Below, piece by piece: positions 54,783 to 63,880 of a DNA stretch of 64,000 nt. The notes under the pieces were generated by a model. It saw only the letters and a program-made list of their open reading frames with translations. It was not told where the DNA came from and ran no database searches. A program made the translations under genes and the position numbers. Source of the DNA: Dyadobacter chenwenxiniae (lineage in GTDB: Bacteria; Bacteroidota; Bacteroidia; Cytophagales; Spirosomataceae); the NCBI RefSeq assembly GCF_022869785.1, contig NZ_CP094997.1:5270001-5334000 (forward strand). The letters are read 5' to 3'. Numbering within the stretch: the stretch's first letter is position 1; every line of letters begins with the position of its first letter.

Positions 54783-55529
54783 CTATTTTTCCATTTCGCG
54801 GAGCAGCTTATTGGAGAAAAGAAATTCTTTTAGTTCGGGAACATCCGTTCTGATAATCTCAGAATTAAGCCCTTCCCAAAGTTTGTCGCCCTGGTAAAGA
54901 AACATGATATTCTGCCCGATCTCCATCACCGAGTTCATATCGTGGGTGATAATAATCGTCGTGATCTGGTATTCTTCGGTAATTTCTTTAATCAATTCGT
55001 CAATTTTAACCGAAGTAAGCGGGTCGAGTCCGGAATTGGGTTCGTCGCAGAAAAGATACATGGGGTTCATTACAATGGCCCGTGCAATGCCCACGCGCTT
55101 TTTCATCCCGCCGCTGATTTCGGAAGGCATTCTCTTCGCCGCAGCTTCCAGGCCTACGCGCTGCAAACAAAATGCAACCCGCTCCTGCTTTTCCTGAACG
55201 GATTGGTCCGTAAGCATGTCCAGCGGGAAACGCACATTTTCTTCCACTGTTTTGGAATCAAAAAGCGCCCCTCCCTGAAACAAAACGCCCATTTCACGTC
55301 GGATCGACTGCTGCGTTTCTTTATCGCAATTGTAAAAATCGCGGCCATTGTAAAGTACATTGCCCTGATCCGGTTTCACGAGTCCGATCATACACTTAAG
55401 CAAAACACTTTTTCCGGTTCCGCTGCCGCCGATGATCAGATTGGTTTCTCCTTTTTTAAATGATGCACTAATGCCTTTTAAAACTTCCTTACCATTAAAT
55501 GCTTTGGAAATATTGCTTACTTCAATCAT
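54783..55529 (-). CDS. ABC transporter ATPase, MlaF type
   Basis: A 248-residue ABC ATPase. Walker A is GGSGTGKSVLLK, the signature is EISGGMKKRVGIARAI, and Walker B plus the catalytic Glu are in YLFCDEPNSGLDP. The GLDP and GMKKR forms are typical of the Mla/Ttg2 phospholipid transporter ATPase. The permease gene is 41 bases upstream. An MCE-domain partner (MlaD) is not in the window. The pair probably moves phospholipids between the two membranes. Confidence 0.85.
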   Translation of the reverse strand: MIEVSNISKAFNGKEVLKGISASFKKGETNLIIGGSGTGKSVLLKCMIGLVKPDQGNVLYNGRDFYNCDKETQQSIRREMGVLFQGGALFDSKTVEENVRFPLDMLTDQSVQEKQERVAFCLQRVGLEAAAKRMPSEISGGMKKRVGIARAIVMNPMYLFCDEPNSGLDPLTSVKIDELIKEITEEYQITTIIITHDMNSVMEIGQNIMFLYQGDKLWEGLNSEIIRTDVPELKEFLFSNKLLREMEK

Positions 55530-55570
55530 TTGCTGATCCAGTTATTCTTAATTCATGGCTAAATGTGCTT

Positions 55571-56299
55571 TTACAATAAAAGCTGGGCTAAAAGATAATC
55601 GGCAACCAAAATAGAAATACAGCTGTTGGTCACCGCTTCGGTGCTGGACCTACCCACTTCCAACGCGCCGCCTTCCGTAAAAAATCCCTTAAACGAAGAT
55701 ATTGTAGCGATCAGGAAGCCAAAAACAAAAGGTTTTACACACATAAAAAAAATGTTGTACGGCACAAATGAATCCCTGATCCCGTACAAATAATCGCGCT
55801 CGGTAATAACGCCTGTTAAGGTGCCCGCCAGATAACCGCCCAGGATCCCGAGAAATGCAGAAAAAATAACCAGCATAGGGAAAGTCAGCATCGCTGCCAC
55901 GACTTTTGGAAGCACGAGATACGATGATGAATTGATCCCCATCACTTCCAGGGCATCAATCTGCTCGGTAATGCGCATGGTGCCCAGCTCACTGGCAATG
56001 TTGGAACCAACCTTTCCCGCAAGCACAATGCACGTAATCGTAGGCGCAAGCTCCAAAATTTCCATATCCCGCACGATGAGCGCAACCGTTGAAATAGGAA
56101 TGATCGGGCTAACGAGGTTATAGGCCGTTTGAATGCAGGAAACGGCCCCGATAAATGTAGAAACAATGGCAACAATGAATATTGAGCTCACTCCGATTCC
56201 CACACATTCTTCCATGAGCCGCCGCCAGTACACCGATAGTTTTTCACCCTTTCCGAATAGCGTTCCTAAAAAAATGAAGTATTTCCCGATTACAGACAT
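55571..56299 (-). CDS. ABC transporter permease, MlaE type
   Basis: A 242-residue permease of the MlaE family with about six helices. Conserved motifs visible are VGSNIASELGTMRITEQIDA and EVMGINSSSYLVLPKVVAAM, the MlaE hallmark coupling to the ATPase. It precedes the MlaF-like gene in one unit. The product forms the membrane part of a phospholipid transporter. It diverges from the SDR gene with 62 bases between starts. Confidence 0.88.
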   Translation of the reverse strand: MSVIGKYFIFLGTLFGKGEKLSVYWRRLMEECVGIGVSSIFIVAIVSTFIGAVSCIQTAYNLVSPIIPISTVALIVRDMEILELAPTITCIVLAGKVGSNIASELGTMRITEQIDALEVMGINSSSYLVLPKVVAAMLTFPMLVIFSAFLGILGGYLAGTLTGVITERDYLYGIRDSFVPYNIFFMCVKPFVFGFLIATISSFKGFFTEGGALEVGRSSTEAVTNSCISILVADYLLAQLLL

Positions 56300-56361
56300 G
56301 ATATCTTAATTGTATTCAATATTTTCGGGAAAATTAGGTAAAAAAAGAAGCAATCAGAAAA

Positions 56362-57072
56362 ATGAATCCATTAGCGGTTGTCACCGGAGGGACGAAAGGG
56401 ATCGGGAAAGCATGCATCGAGCGGTTTTTAAGTGAGGGGTTTGATGTAATTACCTGTGCGAGAAATGCTAACGACCTGGAAGCACTCGAAAAAGAAATGA
56501 ACAACCGGTTTGATCAGGCGAAATTATATTATCAGGTCGCCGATCTTTCGCTAAAAGCAGATCTCAACGCCTTTATTGAATTTATTATTTCAAAAAACGC
56601 ATTTGCAGAGGTCCTTATCAACAACACCGGCGTATTCATTCCGGGCCAGATCCACAATGAAACGGAAGGCATCCTGGAAAAAACAATGGAGACCAACCTT
56701 TACAGCGCTTACCACCTCACGAGGGCGATTATTCCCGGAATGATTGAAAGACGCAAAGGACATATTTTCACAATGTGCTCCACAGCAAGCATTATGGCCT
56801 ATCCAAATGGCGGCTCATACTGTATTTCCAAGTTTGCGCTTTACGGAATGACCAAAGTTTTGCGGGAAGAAATGAAGTCGCACAACGTAAAAGTGACAGC
56901 CGTGCTGCCAGGAGCAACATTCACCGACAGCTGGAAAGGCACTGACCTCGCCGAAGACCGGTTTATGGACTCAAAAGACATTGCAGACACCATCTGGGCT
57001 GCGTATACATTATCCCCGAGAGCGGTGATGGAAGAGATTTTGATCAGGCCGCAGCTTGGAGATTTAGATTGA
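56362..57072 (+). CDS. Short-chain dehydrogenase/reductase
   Basis: A 236-residue NAD(P)-binding enzyme. The glycine-rich cofactor motif is VTGGTKGIGKACIERFL; the NN-x-G structural motif appears as LINNTGVFIPG; and the catalytic Ser, Tyr and Lys are in CSTASIMAYPNGGSYCISKF. The substrate is unknown. It is followed 74 bases later by the ROK kinase gene. Confidence 0.9.
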   Translation: MNPLAVVTGGTKGIGKACIERFLSEGFDVITCARNANDLEALEKEMNNRFDQAKLYYQVADLSLKADLNAFIEFIISKNAFAEVLINNTGVFIPGQIHNETEGILEKTMETNLYSAYHLTRAIIPGMIERRKGHIFTMCSTASIMAYPNGGSYCISKFALYGMTKVLREEMKSHNVKVTAVLPGATFTDSWKGTDLAEDRFMDSKDIADTIWAAYTLSPRAVMEEILIRPQLGDLD

Positions 57073-57146
57073 TTAGTGAACAATAGCGCAATTTTGCTAA
57101 ATTGCCGCATTTTTAAAATTATTTATTAAAACCCATATTTCATTTC

Positions 57147-58055
57147 ATGGAACAATACCTCGGTATAGACGTGGGCGGTACTAACGTAAAAATGGGGATC
57201 GTTGACGCTACGGATGGAAGAATTTCAAATTTTTACAGTCACGATACCGCCAGCTGGCGCAGTTCAGGGCATTTTATAGACCGCTTGGGAGATGCGATAG
57301 CGCTCCAGCTTGTTGAATATCCCGAGGTTAAAAAAGTGGGAATCGGCGTTCCGGGGCTCACCACCCGCGACAGGACTACATTGATCGAGATCACAGCCAT
57401 ACCTGAAATTGACGGAATTGCCATTGTTCCTGATCTGAAAGTCAGATTTCCTGAACACGATTTTTACCTTGAAAATGACGCGAATGCTGCTGCATTGGGC
57501 GAATATTATTTTGGTGAAGACAAACTTCCCGAAGACTACATCTTCGTAACGCTGGGCACAGGCATCGGCGGTGCAGCGATCATTGATAAAAAAGTTTTTA
57601 AGGGTGGCGGCGGAAATGCCATGGAGCCGGGTCACGTGCCTTCTAAAAACGGCAAAGTTTTGGAAAGGAACATTGGTAAAAAAGAGCTTCTGGATCTTGC
57701 CATCGCCATGCGCACCAATTATACAGGACAAACGCAGCTCCCATCTGACGGAACAATCTCGACAACAGGCCTTGTAGCGGCGGCATCGAAAGGTGACGAA
57801 CTGGCCATGCAAGTATTCCAGGAAATGGGCTATCTGCTGGGCGAAGGACTGGTTTCGATGATCCGCATTCTGGATATTACAACCATTTTGATAGGCGGAG
57901 GAATTTCTGCTTCGTTTGAATATATTCTGCCCGCTATTAATGAGCGTTTTGAATATTGGTTGACCCCATATTACCTGAAAACAATTACCATTAAGAGAGC
58001 AACATTAGCCAATGACGCAGGTCTTTTGGGCGCGGCCTCTTTATGTTTTGATTAA
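57147..58055 (+). CDS. ROK-family sugar kinase (glucokinase-like)
   Basis: A 302-residue ROK kinase. The phosphate motif is YLGIDVGGTNVKMGIVD, the catalytic Asp is in LENDANAAALGEYYF, and VTLGTGIGGAAIIDKKVFKG is the adenosine-site segment. The zinc-binding Cys cluster found in many ROK proteins is absent; the corresponding EPGHVPSKNGKVLERNIGKK has no Cys. It probably phosphorylates glucose or a related sugar. It is followed 55 bases later by a glycosyltransferase. Confidence 0.88.
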   Translation: MEQYLGIDVGGTNVKMGIVDATDGRISNFYSHDTASWRSSGHFIDRLGDAIALQLVEYPEVKKVGIGVPGLTTRDRTTLIEITAIPEIDGIAIVPDLKVRFPEHDFYLENDANAAALGEYYFGEDKLPEDYIFVTLGTGIGGAAIIDKKVFKGGGGNAMEPGHVPSKNGKVLERNIGKKELLDLAIAMRTNYTGQTQLPSDGTISTTGLVAAASKGDELAMQVFQEMGYLLGEGLVSMIRILDITTILIGGGISASFEYILPAINERFEYWLTPYYLKTITIKRATLANDAGLLGAASLCFD

Positions 58056-58110
58056 TAGCTTTTACCTTACTCGCTGAACGGTCCTTTATATCCTCCACAA
58101 TTTTTACCTG

Positions 58111-58821
58111 ATGAAATTATCAGTAATTGTCCCCGCGTACAATGAAGAAAAAACGATTTGGAAAGTGCTCGAAAAGCTCAAATCCGTCGAATTGATTGGT
58201 GGTTTTCAAAAGGAAATTGTGATTGTAAATGATTGTTCAGCGGATAATACCGAGGGAGTCGCCCAGCGTTTTATTGCAGAAAACCCTTCACTGGAAGTAA
58301 GTTACTTCCGCCACGAGTATAATCAGGGCAAAGGTGCAGCCCTGCATACGGGGATTCGCAAAGCCAGCGGCGATTACATTATTGTGCAGGACGCCGATTT
58401 GGAATACGATCCCGAGGAATTCAACATTCTGCTGAAACCGGTTATCAATGGTTACGCCGACGTAGTTTATGGGTCCAGGTTCATGGGTGGACGCCCGCAC
58501 CGGATCCTTTTCTTTTGGCACACGATCGGCAACAAATTCCTGACTTTCCTGAGTAACATGTGCACCAATCTCAATTTGACGGATATGGAAACCTGTTACA
58601 AACTCTTCCGCGCCGATCTGCTCAAAGGCCTCGAGCTCAAAGAAAACCGCTTTGGTTTCGAACCCGAGGTTACGGCCAAAATCTCAAAAATACCTAAAAT
58701 ACGCATTTACGAAGTAGGCGTTTCCTACTACGGCCGCACTTATGAGGAAGGCAAAAAGATCAACTGGAAAGACGGATTTCGTGCGCTTTACTGCATTGTG
58801 CGGTACGGTTTTGGCCGGTAG
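58111..58821 (+). CDS. Family 2 glycosyltransferase (dolichyl-phosphate mannosyltransferase-like)
   Basis: A 236-residue cytoplasmic GT2 enzyme. LSVIVPAYNEEKTIWKVLEK is the donor-binding start, VQDADLEYDPEEF has the metal-binding Asp-x-Asp, and METCYKLFRADLLKGLEL with RFGFEPEVTAKISK is typical of the DPM1-like branch. It likely makes a polyprenyl-phosphate sugar that membrane glycosyltransferases use. No membrane tail is present, unlike some relatives. Confidence 0.88.
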   Translation: MKLSVIVPAYNEEKTIWKVLEKLKSVELIGGFQKEIVIVNDCSADNTEGVAQRFIAENPSLEVSYFRHEYNQGKGAALHTGIRKASGDYIIVQDADLEYDPEEFNILLKPVINGYADVVYGSRFMGGRPHRILFFWHTIGNKFLTFLSNMCTNLNLTDMETCYKLFRADLLKGLELKENRFGFEPEVTAKISKIPKIRIYEVGVSYYGRTYEEGKKINWKDGFRALYCIVRYGFGR

Positions 58822-58942
58822 GGAATTCAAATCCGCCTTGGAATAATTATTGTGATCCGTTTTCACCCGTTGATCGTACTTATGGCAACGGCTTTGGCAT
58901 TACGATCAAGGAAAATCTCTCTATCAATTCCGCTTTTTTCGC

Positions 58943-60934
58943 ATGAAGAAAACTCTACTACTGGTTTTATCAACATTTATCGGATTATTTATTTCGAATG
59001 CTGATGCACAGCAATCGGGCATAGCAATCCTGGATAAAGTCCCTGCCAATATGCAGCTTTTTGCAAGGGATAGCACCGGATATGCCAATGTTGAGTTTCT
59101 GGGGAGAGTTCAAACACCCGGATATGCCTATTTTTCTGTTGTTCAGTACAGGAATAAAACAAGGAACGCTTACCAGCGCAAAAACCTTCAATACGACGGC
59201 TCACAAGCACCATTTAACTTCACATTCAGGATCAAAGCCGAGCTTGCCGAGTATGGATATGAAGTCTATGCATGCAAATCCGGATCTGATTCCACATTGA
59301 TTGTAAAGCGTGACAACGTTGTAGCCGGTGATTTCTATCTCATTTACGGCCAATCCAATGCCGTGGCCTGGGAGGTTGACTATGCTTACCGGAATGAATT
59401 TGCGCGAACTTACGGATCGTCCGGCGGGCCGGCCGAATGGGGTCTGGCGAACGGCATTGGTCAGCGCGTGGGCATCTTTGGAATAGAATTTCAAAGGGTG
59501 ATCGCCGAAAGATACCAGGTTCCCACCTGCATTCTTAATGGTTCTGCCGCAGGCGCTTCCCTGATTGACCTTACCGATAAATCCAGTTATTACGGACACT
59601 TGCTCAATGCCGCCAGAGAAACCGGATTATTGCCGTCTCTGAAAGCCATATTTTACTGGCAAGGCGAAACCGAAGCATCATCTGATAACCCGCTTACGTG
59701 GGCGCCGCGCTTTGACAAGCTCGTGCAAATGTGGAAGGAAGATTATCCGATGGTCAAAAAAATCTATGTCTTTCAGCTTCCTCTTTTCGGCGGCGGCGTA
59801 TATGACGACCGCATTGGTCTCTTGCGTGAGCAGCAAAGAACATTGGACCGGAAATATCCTATTATTCAGCCTTATGCAGCCTTAGGGGCGGTAGGATGGA
59901 ACGGGTTTCACTATGGATTGGAGGGATATTTGCAACTCGGCCGTGATATGGCCGATATGGCAGGACACAATCATTACGGCCAAAAGGAAAAGATTACTTC
60001 GCCCAGCTTGCAGAAAGCATTCTATTCTACACCCGAGAGGGATGAAATAACGATGGTTTTTGAGGATTATCAGCAGATGGTTTATCCCAATGACACCACT
60101 GCCGTGAACATTGAGGGAAGCCTGGAACCGTCTTCCGTCTTTTCAATGAAAGACTATTTTTATTTGAATGCCGAGTGGAAAAAACTGGCTTCGGGAAGAG
60201 CGGAGGCCAATAAAATTATCGTAAAGCTGGAAGAGGCCGGGAATGATTCTACGATCAAATATCTTCCTTCCAAATATCACTATTCGGGGCTTTTGAATGC
60301 TGCCTGGGTGTATATTGGTCCATTTTTAAGGAACACAAAAGGATTGCGTGCTTTTGCTTTCCATCACAACAAAATTTTCCCGTATACAAATCTGGGCACC
60401 ATGACTCTTGCTTCCTCAGAACAAGATAAACAAGTGATCTTGAACTGGAACAAATTGCCTAATGCAACCGGATATATGTTGGAGAGATTACAAGCCAATG
60501 ATACGCTTGCTGCACACGAAATTCTGCATTTCCCCGCAAATCAACTTCAATATGCAGATCCATCCGCGAAAAAAGGCATTACGTATATTTATCGGATCAG
60601 AGGTTACACCGACCAGTCCGAATCAAAACTGGCGTCCACGACGATTACGAAACAGGGTGAGGACATCGACATCATACTGGGTGAGGACATTCAGGAATTA
60701 AGCATTAATGTGTATCCTAACCCTGTCACCGACTTCATAAATATTGTCTCTACCCAATCCGCCATCAATCTGGTAGAATTATTCACAATCAATGGCAAGA
60801 AGGTTAAGGACGCGGGTTATGCAAACAAGGATTGGGCAACATTCAATGTGAACGATCTTAGCAGCGGCCAGTACATTCTCCGGGTTTATTATGGAAATAA
60901 AATCAGCACCAGTAAGGTTGTACTGGTGCGTTGA
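58943..60934 (+). CDS. Secreted sialate O-acetylesterase-like protein, T9SS type A sorted
   Basis: A 663-residue protein. A signal peptide (1-22, ending DAQ) precedes an N-terminal beta domain, then a SASA/SGNH esterase domain (about 130-345) with nucleophile Ser in LIYGQSNAVAWEV and FYWQGETEASS as the next block. The end (about 590-663) is a type A sorting domain: SINVYPNPVTDFINI, TINGKKVKDAG, LSSGQYILRVYYG. It is exported by T9SS. It probably removes acetyl groups from surface or environmental glycans. Confidence 0.82.
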   Translation: MKKTLLLVLSTFIGLFISNADAQQSGIAILDKVPANMQLFARDSTGYANVEFLGRVQTPGYAYFSVVQYRNKTRNAYQRKNLQYDGSQAPFNFTFRIKAELAEYGYEVYACKSGSDSTLIVKRDNVVAGDFYLIYGQSNAVAWEVDYAYRNEFARTYGSSGGPAEWGLANGIGQRVGIFGIEFQRVIAERYQVPTCILNGSAAGASLIDLTDKSSYYGHLLNAARETGLLPSLKAIFYWQGETEASSDNPLTWAPRFDKLVQMWKEDYPMVKKIYVFQLPLFGGGVYDDRIGLLREQQRTLDRKYPIIQPYAALGAVGWNGFHYGLEGYLQLGRDMADMAGHNHYGQKEKITSPSLQKAFYSTPERDEITMVFEDYQQMVYPNDTTAVNIEGSLEPSSVFSMKDYFYLNAEWKKLASGRAEANKIIVKLEEAGNDSTIKYLPSKYHYSGLLNAAWVYIGPFLRNTKGLRAFAFHHNKIFPYTNLGTMTLASSEQDKQVILNWNKLPNATGYMLERLQANDTLAAHEILHFPANQLQYADPSAKKGITYIYRIRGYTDQSESKLASTTITKQGEDIDIILGEDIQELSINVYPNPVTDFINIVSTQSAINLVELFTINGKKVKDAGYANKDWATFNVNDLSSGQYILRVYYGNKISTSKVVLVR

Positions 60935-60936
60935 GA

Positions 60937-61953
60937 CTATACAAAATTAACCTCCGGCGTTAAGCGAATGCCATACTTGACTTCAACGGAACCCTGAATG
61001 GTGCTTGCCAGCTCGCGGATATCGTTGCCATTTCCTCCACCATAATTGACGAGTACGAGCGCTTGCTTTTCGTGCACGCCAATAGCGCCCTGGCGATAAC
61101 CTTTCCAGCCTGCCTGCTCAATAAGCCAGCCAGCCGGCACTTTTATCATTGTCTCACTCACCGGATATCCCGGCATGTCCGGAAATGCATTTTTTAGGCT
61201 GTTATATTGCTCTAATGGGATTTCAGGGTTCTTAAAAAAGCTGCCCGCGTTACCGATTTGGGCGGGATCAGGGAGTTTGCTGCGGCGAATGGCAATCACG
61301 GCCTGGCTTACGTCCTTAATGGTCGGTTCGGAGACATTCATTTCGGCCAATGTTTTCTGCACATCACCATAGCCAATATTAATGACCGGTTTTTTATTCA
61401 AAACAAAAGTCACCCCAGTTACCACATATTGATTTTTCAGCGCCTTTTTAAAAATACTCTCCCGGTAACCAAACTCACATTCGGCATTGGAAAAAATCCT
61501 TTTACGACCTTCCGAAATCGAAACGGCCTCAACCGATTCTACAACATCCTTGATTTCGACACCATAGGCACCGATATTTTGCATCGGCGCCGCGCCTACC
61601 GTGCCCGGAATGAGCGACAGGTTCTCGACGCCGCCGTAGTTATGTTCAACGCAATGCATTACGAAGTCATGCCAGCTTTCCCCCGCCCCTACTTTCAGTC
61701 TGATGGAATGTTCGTCTTCATTTATTTTATCAATTCCTTTAATCGCCGGATGGATCACCAATGCGTCGACATTTTGAGTGAAGAGCACATTGCTTCCGCC
61801 TCCGAGAATAAATTTTGACGATTGCCTCCATACCGGATCTACCAAAATTTCAGTTAATTCTTCTACCGAACTGACTTCGGCGAAAAAGGAAGCTACGGAT
61901 TCGAGGCCGAATGTATTGAAATGCCGAAGCGAAAAGTTAGATTGAATTTGCAT
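60937..61953 (-). CDS. murB: UDP-N-acetylenolpyruvoylglucosamine reductase
   Basis: A 338-residue FAD enzyme reducing the enolpyruvyl group to form UDP-MurNAc in peptidoglycan synthesis. FAD-binding motifs are ILGGGSNVLFTQNV and LIPGTVGAAPMQNIGAYGVE. The catalytic Ser is in GNAGSFFKNPEIP, and the conserved Tyr in GYRESIFK. Its length, about 340, fits the E. coli-type (type I) subclass. It is convergent with the T9SS esterase gene, two bases between stops. Confidence 0.96.
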   Translation of the reverse strand: MQIQSNFSLRHFNTFGLESVASFFAEVSSVEELTEILVDPVWRQSSKFILGGGSNVLFTQNVDALVIHPAIKGIDKINEDEHSIRLKVGAGESWHDFVMHCVEHNYGGVENLSLIPGTVGAAPMQNIGAYGVEIKDVVESVEAVSISEGRKRIFSNAECEFGYRESIFKKALKNQYVVTGVTFVLNKKPVINIGYGDVQKTLAEMNVSEPTIKDVSQAVIAIRRSKLPDPAQIGNAGSFFKNPEIPLEQYNSLKNAFPDMPGYPVSETMIKVPAGWLIEQAGWKGYRQGAIGVHEKQALVLVNYGGGNGNDIRELASTIQGSVEVKYGIRLTPEVNFV

Positions 61954-62031
61954 TGAACCAATAAATAAATCCTTGTAAAGTTAGCTATTACATTCAAAAT
62001 AGCATGTTATGGTGATTCATCCATTTTTGAT

Positions 62032-62039
62032 TAAGTTTG
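62032..62039 (+). promoter_or_regulatory. Putative -7 element of the SPOR lipoprotein gene
   Basis: TAAGTTTG matches TAnnTTTG. It lies after the first in-frame ATG at 62009 and 26 bases before ATG 62066, so it supports the later start. Confidence 0.45.
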
Positions 62040-62065
62040 CAGGCTCAGTAATAAAGGCTAAGGAT

Positions 62066-62635
62066 ATGATGCTGAAAAAGAATTTTTTATGGGCTCTTCA
62101 TCTTTTCATCATCCTTCTTTCAGGTTGCAGCAAAAAGTCTGTTGTAAGCTCTTCCAGTTCGGAATACAAAGAAGATTTGTCTTCGGTGAGACCTCGTTTC
62201 GACTATGTTGAACCGACAGTTACCGAAAAAGCTGCCCCGGTAAGCACCCCCAAAACCAATACAGCGCCAAAGGGAAATGCAGACAAGCCGTTGTATGTCA
62301 ACAAACGATTGGAAACGGTGCTGGATACATTAGCAAAGCACAATAAATCAATTCGTTATGCCAACGGCTTCCGGATCCAGATCTATGTGGGCAATGTAAG
62401 GCAAGAAGCGGACGATGCGAAAAGTTACGTTTACGGGGCTTTCCCGGACCTTAATCCCTACGTTTCCTATACGCAACCGACTTACCGCGTAAAAGTGGGC
62501 GACTTTATGTATCGCACTGATGCAGAGCAATATCTGGAACTCATCCGCGAACGGTATTCCTCAGCAGTGATCCTGGCAGACCGTGTCGACATCAAGCGGA
62601 GCCTCCTGGTAAACCCTACTGCCGAAAGCAATTAG
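62066..62635 (+). CDS. SPOR-domain lipoprotein
   Basis: About 189 residues. A lipoprotein signal (MMLKKNFLWALHLFIILLSG followed by Cys) gives a clear lipobox. The start at 62066 (or 62069) is preceded by AAGGA and by a promoter-like element; a start at 62009 would bury the signal. After a serine/proline-rich linker, residues about 110-185 form a SPOR domain (GFRIQIYVGN, YRVKVGDFMYRTDAEQYLEL). SPOR domains bind denuded peptidoglycan at sites of division. Its role here is inferred from that. Confidence 0.85.
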   Translation: MMLKKNFLWALHLFIILLSGCSKKSVVSSSSSEYKEDLSSVRPRFDYVEPTVTEKAAPVSTPKTNTAPKGNADKPLYVNKRLETVLDTLAKHNKSIRYANGFRIQIYVGNVRQEADDAKSYVYGAFPDLNPYVSYTQPTYRVKVGDFMYRTDAEQYLELIRERYSSAVILADRVDIKRSLLVNPTAESN

Positions 62636-62693
62636 GATTTGATTGTTTCTAACTTTTTAACCCGGATATTATTTTATCCATATATACATACTA

Positions 62694-63802
62694 ATGAAAA
62701 TAGCCTTAATTACCGGAATCACCGGACAGGACGGTGCTTACCTGGCTGAACTCCTTTTAAGCAAAGGATACGAGGTGCATGGAATAAAGCGTCGCAGTTC
62801 GTTATTTAACACGCAGCGTATTGACCATATTTATGAGGATCCGCACGAAAAAAAATGTGAGGTTCAAACTGCATTATGGTGATCTGAGCGATTCTACCAA
62901 CATTATTCGCATCATTCAGGAAGTGCAACCTGATGAAATTTACAATTTAGGTGCCATGTCTCACGTTCAGGTGAGCTTTGAAGAGCCTGAGTACACGGCC
63001 AATGTGGACGGGATTGGAACATTGCGTATCCTGGAAGCAGTTCGCCTTTTGGGTTTAACTAAAAAAACTCTACCAGGCTTCAACATCTGAGCTTTACGGT
63101 TTGGTGCAGCAGGTTCCTCAGTCTGAGACTACCCCATTTTACCCCCGCTCCCCTTATGCAGTTGCCAAGCTTTACGGTTACTGGATCACAGTCAATTACC
63201 GTGAAGCATATGATATGTTTGCGGTGAACGGAATTCTTTTCAACCACGAATCTCCATTAAGAGGAGAGACATTCGTAACCCGTAAAATCACTCGCGCAGT
63301 TGCCCGGATCGCTTTGGGGTTGCAGGATAAAGTTTATCTGGGAAATCTGGACGCACAGCGCGACTGGGGACACGCAAAAGATTTCGTGGAAGCAATGTGG
63401 TTGATTCTTCAGCAGGAAGTTGCTGAGGATTTTGTGATCGCGACCGGGATAACGACACGCATCCGTGATTTTGTAAGAATGGCTTTTGCCGAAGTAGGCA
63501 TCGAAGTTGATTTCAGCGGTGAAGGCGAGCATGAAATCGCGAAAGTGACTAAATGCAACAATCCTGATTTCCAGGTAGAAATTGGAAAAGAGGTAGTTGC
63601 TGTCGATCCGAGATATTTCCGTCCGACCGAGGTGGAGCTTTTGATCGGTGATCCTACCAAATCTATGACGAAACTGGGCTGGAAACCTAAATATGACTTG
63701 AAAGCATTGGTTAATGATATGGTTGCAGCCGATGTATTGCTCTTCAAGAAAGACAGGCTTTTGGAAAGCAGCGGACACCGTGTTCCAAATTACTACGAAT
63801 AA
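62694..63802 (+). pseudogene. gmd: GDP-mannose 4,6-dehydratase, two frameshifts
   Basis: Three frames together code for a full-length enzyme of about 368 residues converting GDP-mannose to GDP-4-keto-6-deoxymannose, the first step to GDP-fucose and related sugars. The first has the NADP site GITGQDGAYLAELLLSKGYE; the last has the catalytic Tyr and Lys in YPRSPYAVAKLYGYW. Removing one A from the A8 run at 62848-62855 and one from A7 at 63061-63067 restores a continuous frame through HYGDLSDSTN and YQASTSELYGL. Two extra bases in homopolymers suggest sequencing errors. Confidence 0.9.
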
Positions 63803-63817
63803 CATACAGCATTGCTG

Positions 63818-63861
63818 AAAAAGAAGAACCCCGAAGGAAATCCTCCGGGGTTCTTCTTTTT
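63818..63861. terminator. Bidirectional terminator after gmd
   Basis: AAAAAGAAGAACCCCG and CGGGGTTCTTCTTTTT form a 16-base stem flanked by A and T runs. It separates gmd from the convergent thioredoxin-like gene. Confidence 0.9.
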
Positions 63862-63880
63862 ATATCGCTTCGCTCAAAAA

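Noticed and set aside
54942..55463. Open frame of 173 codons antisense to the MlaF-like gene
   Set aside because: The opposite strand has all ABC ATPase motifs; the frame shows no domain signs.
57264..57812. Open frame of 182 codons antisense to the ROK kinase
   Set aside because: Kinase motifs are clear on the plus strand; nothing supports a gene on the other.
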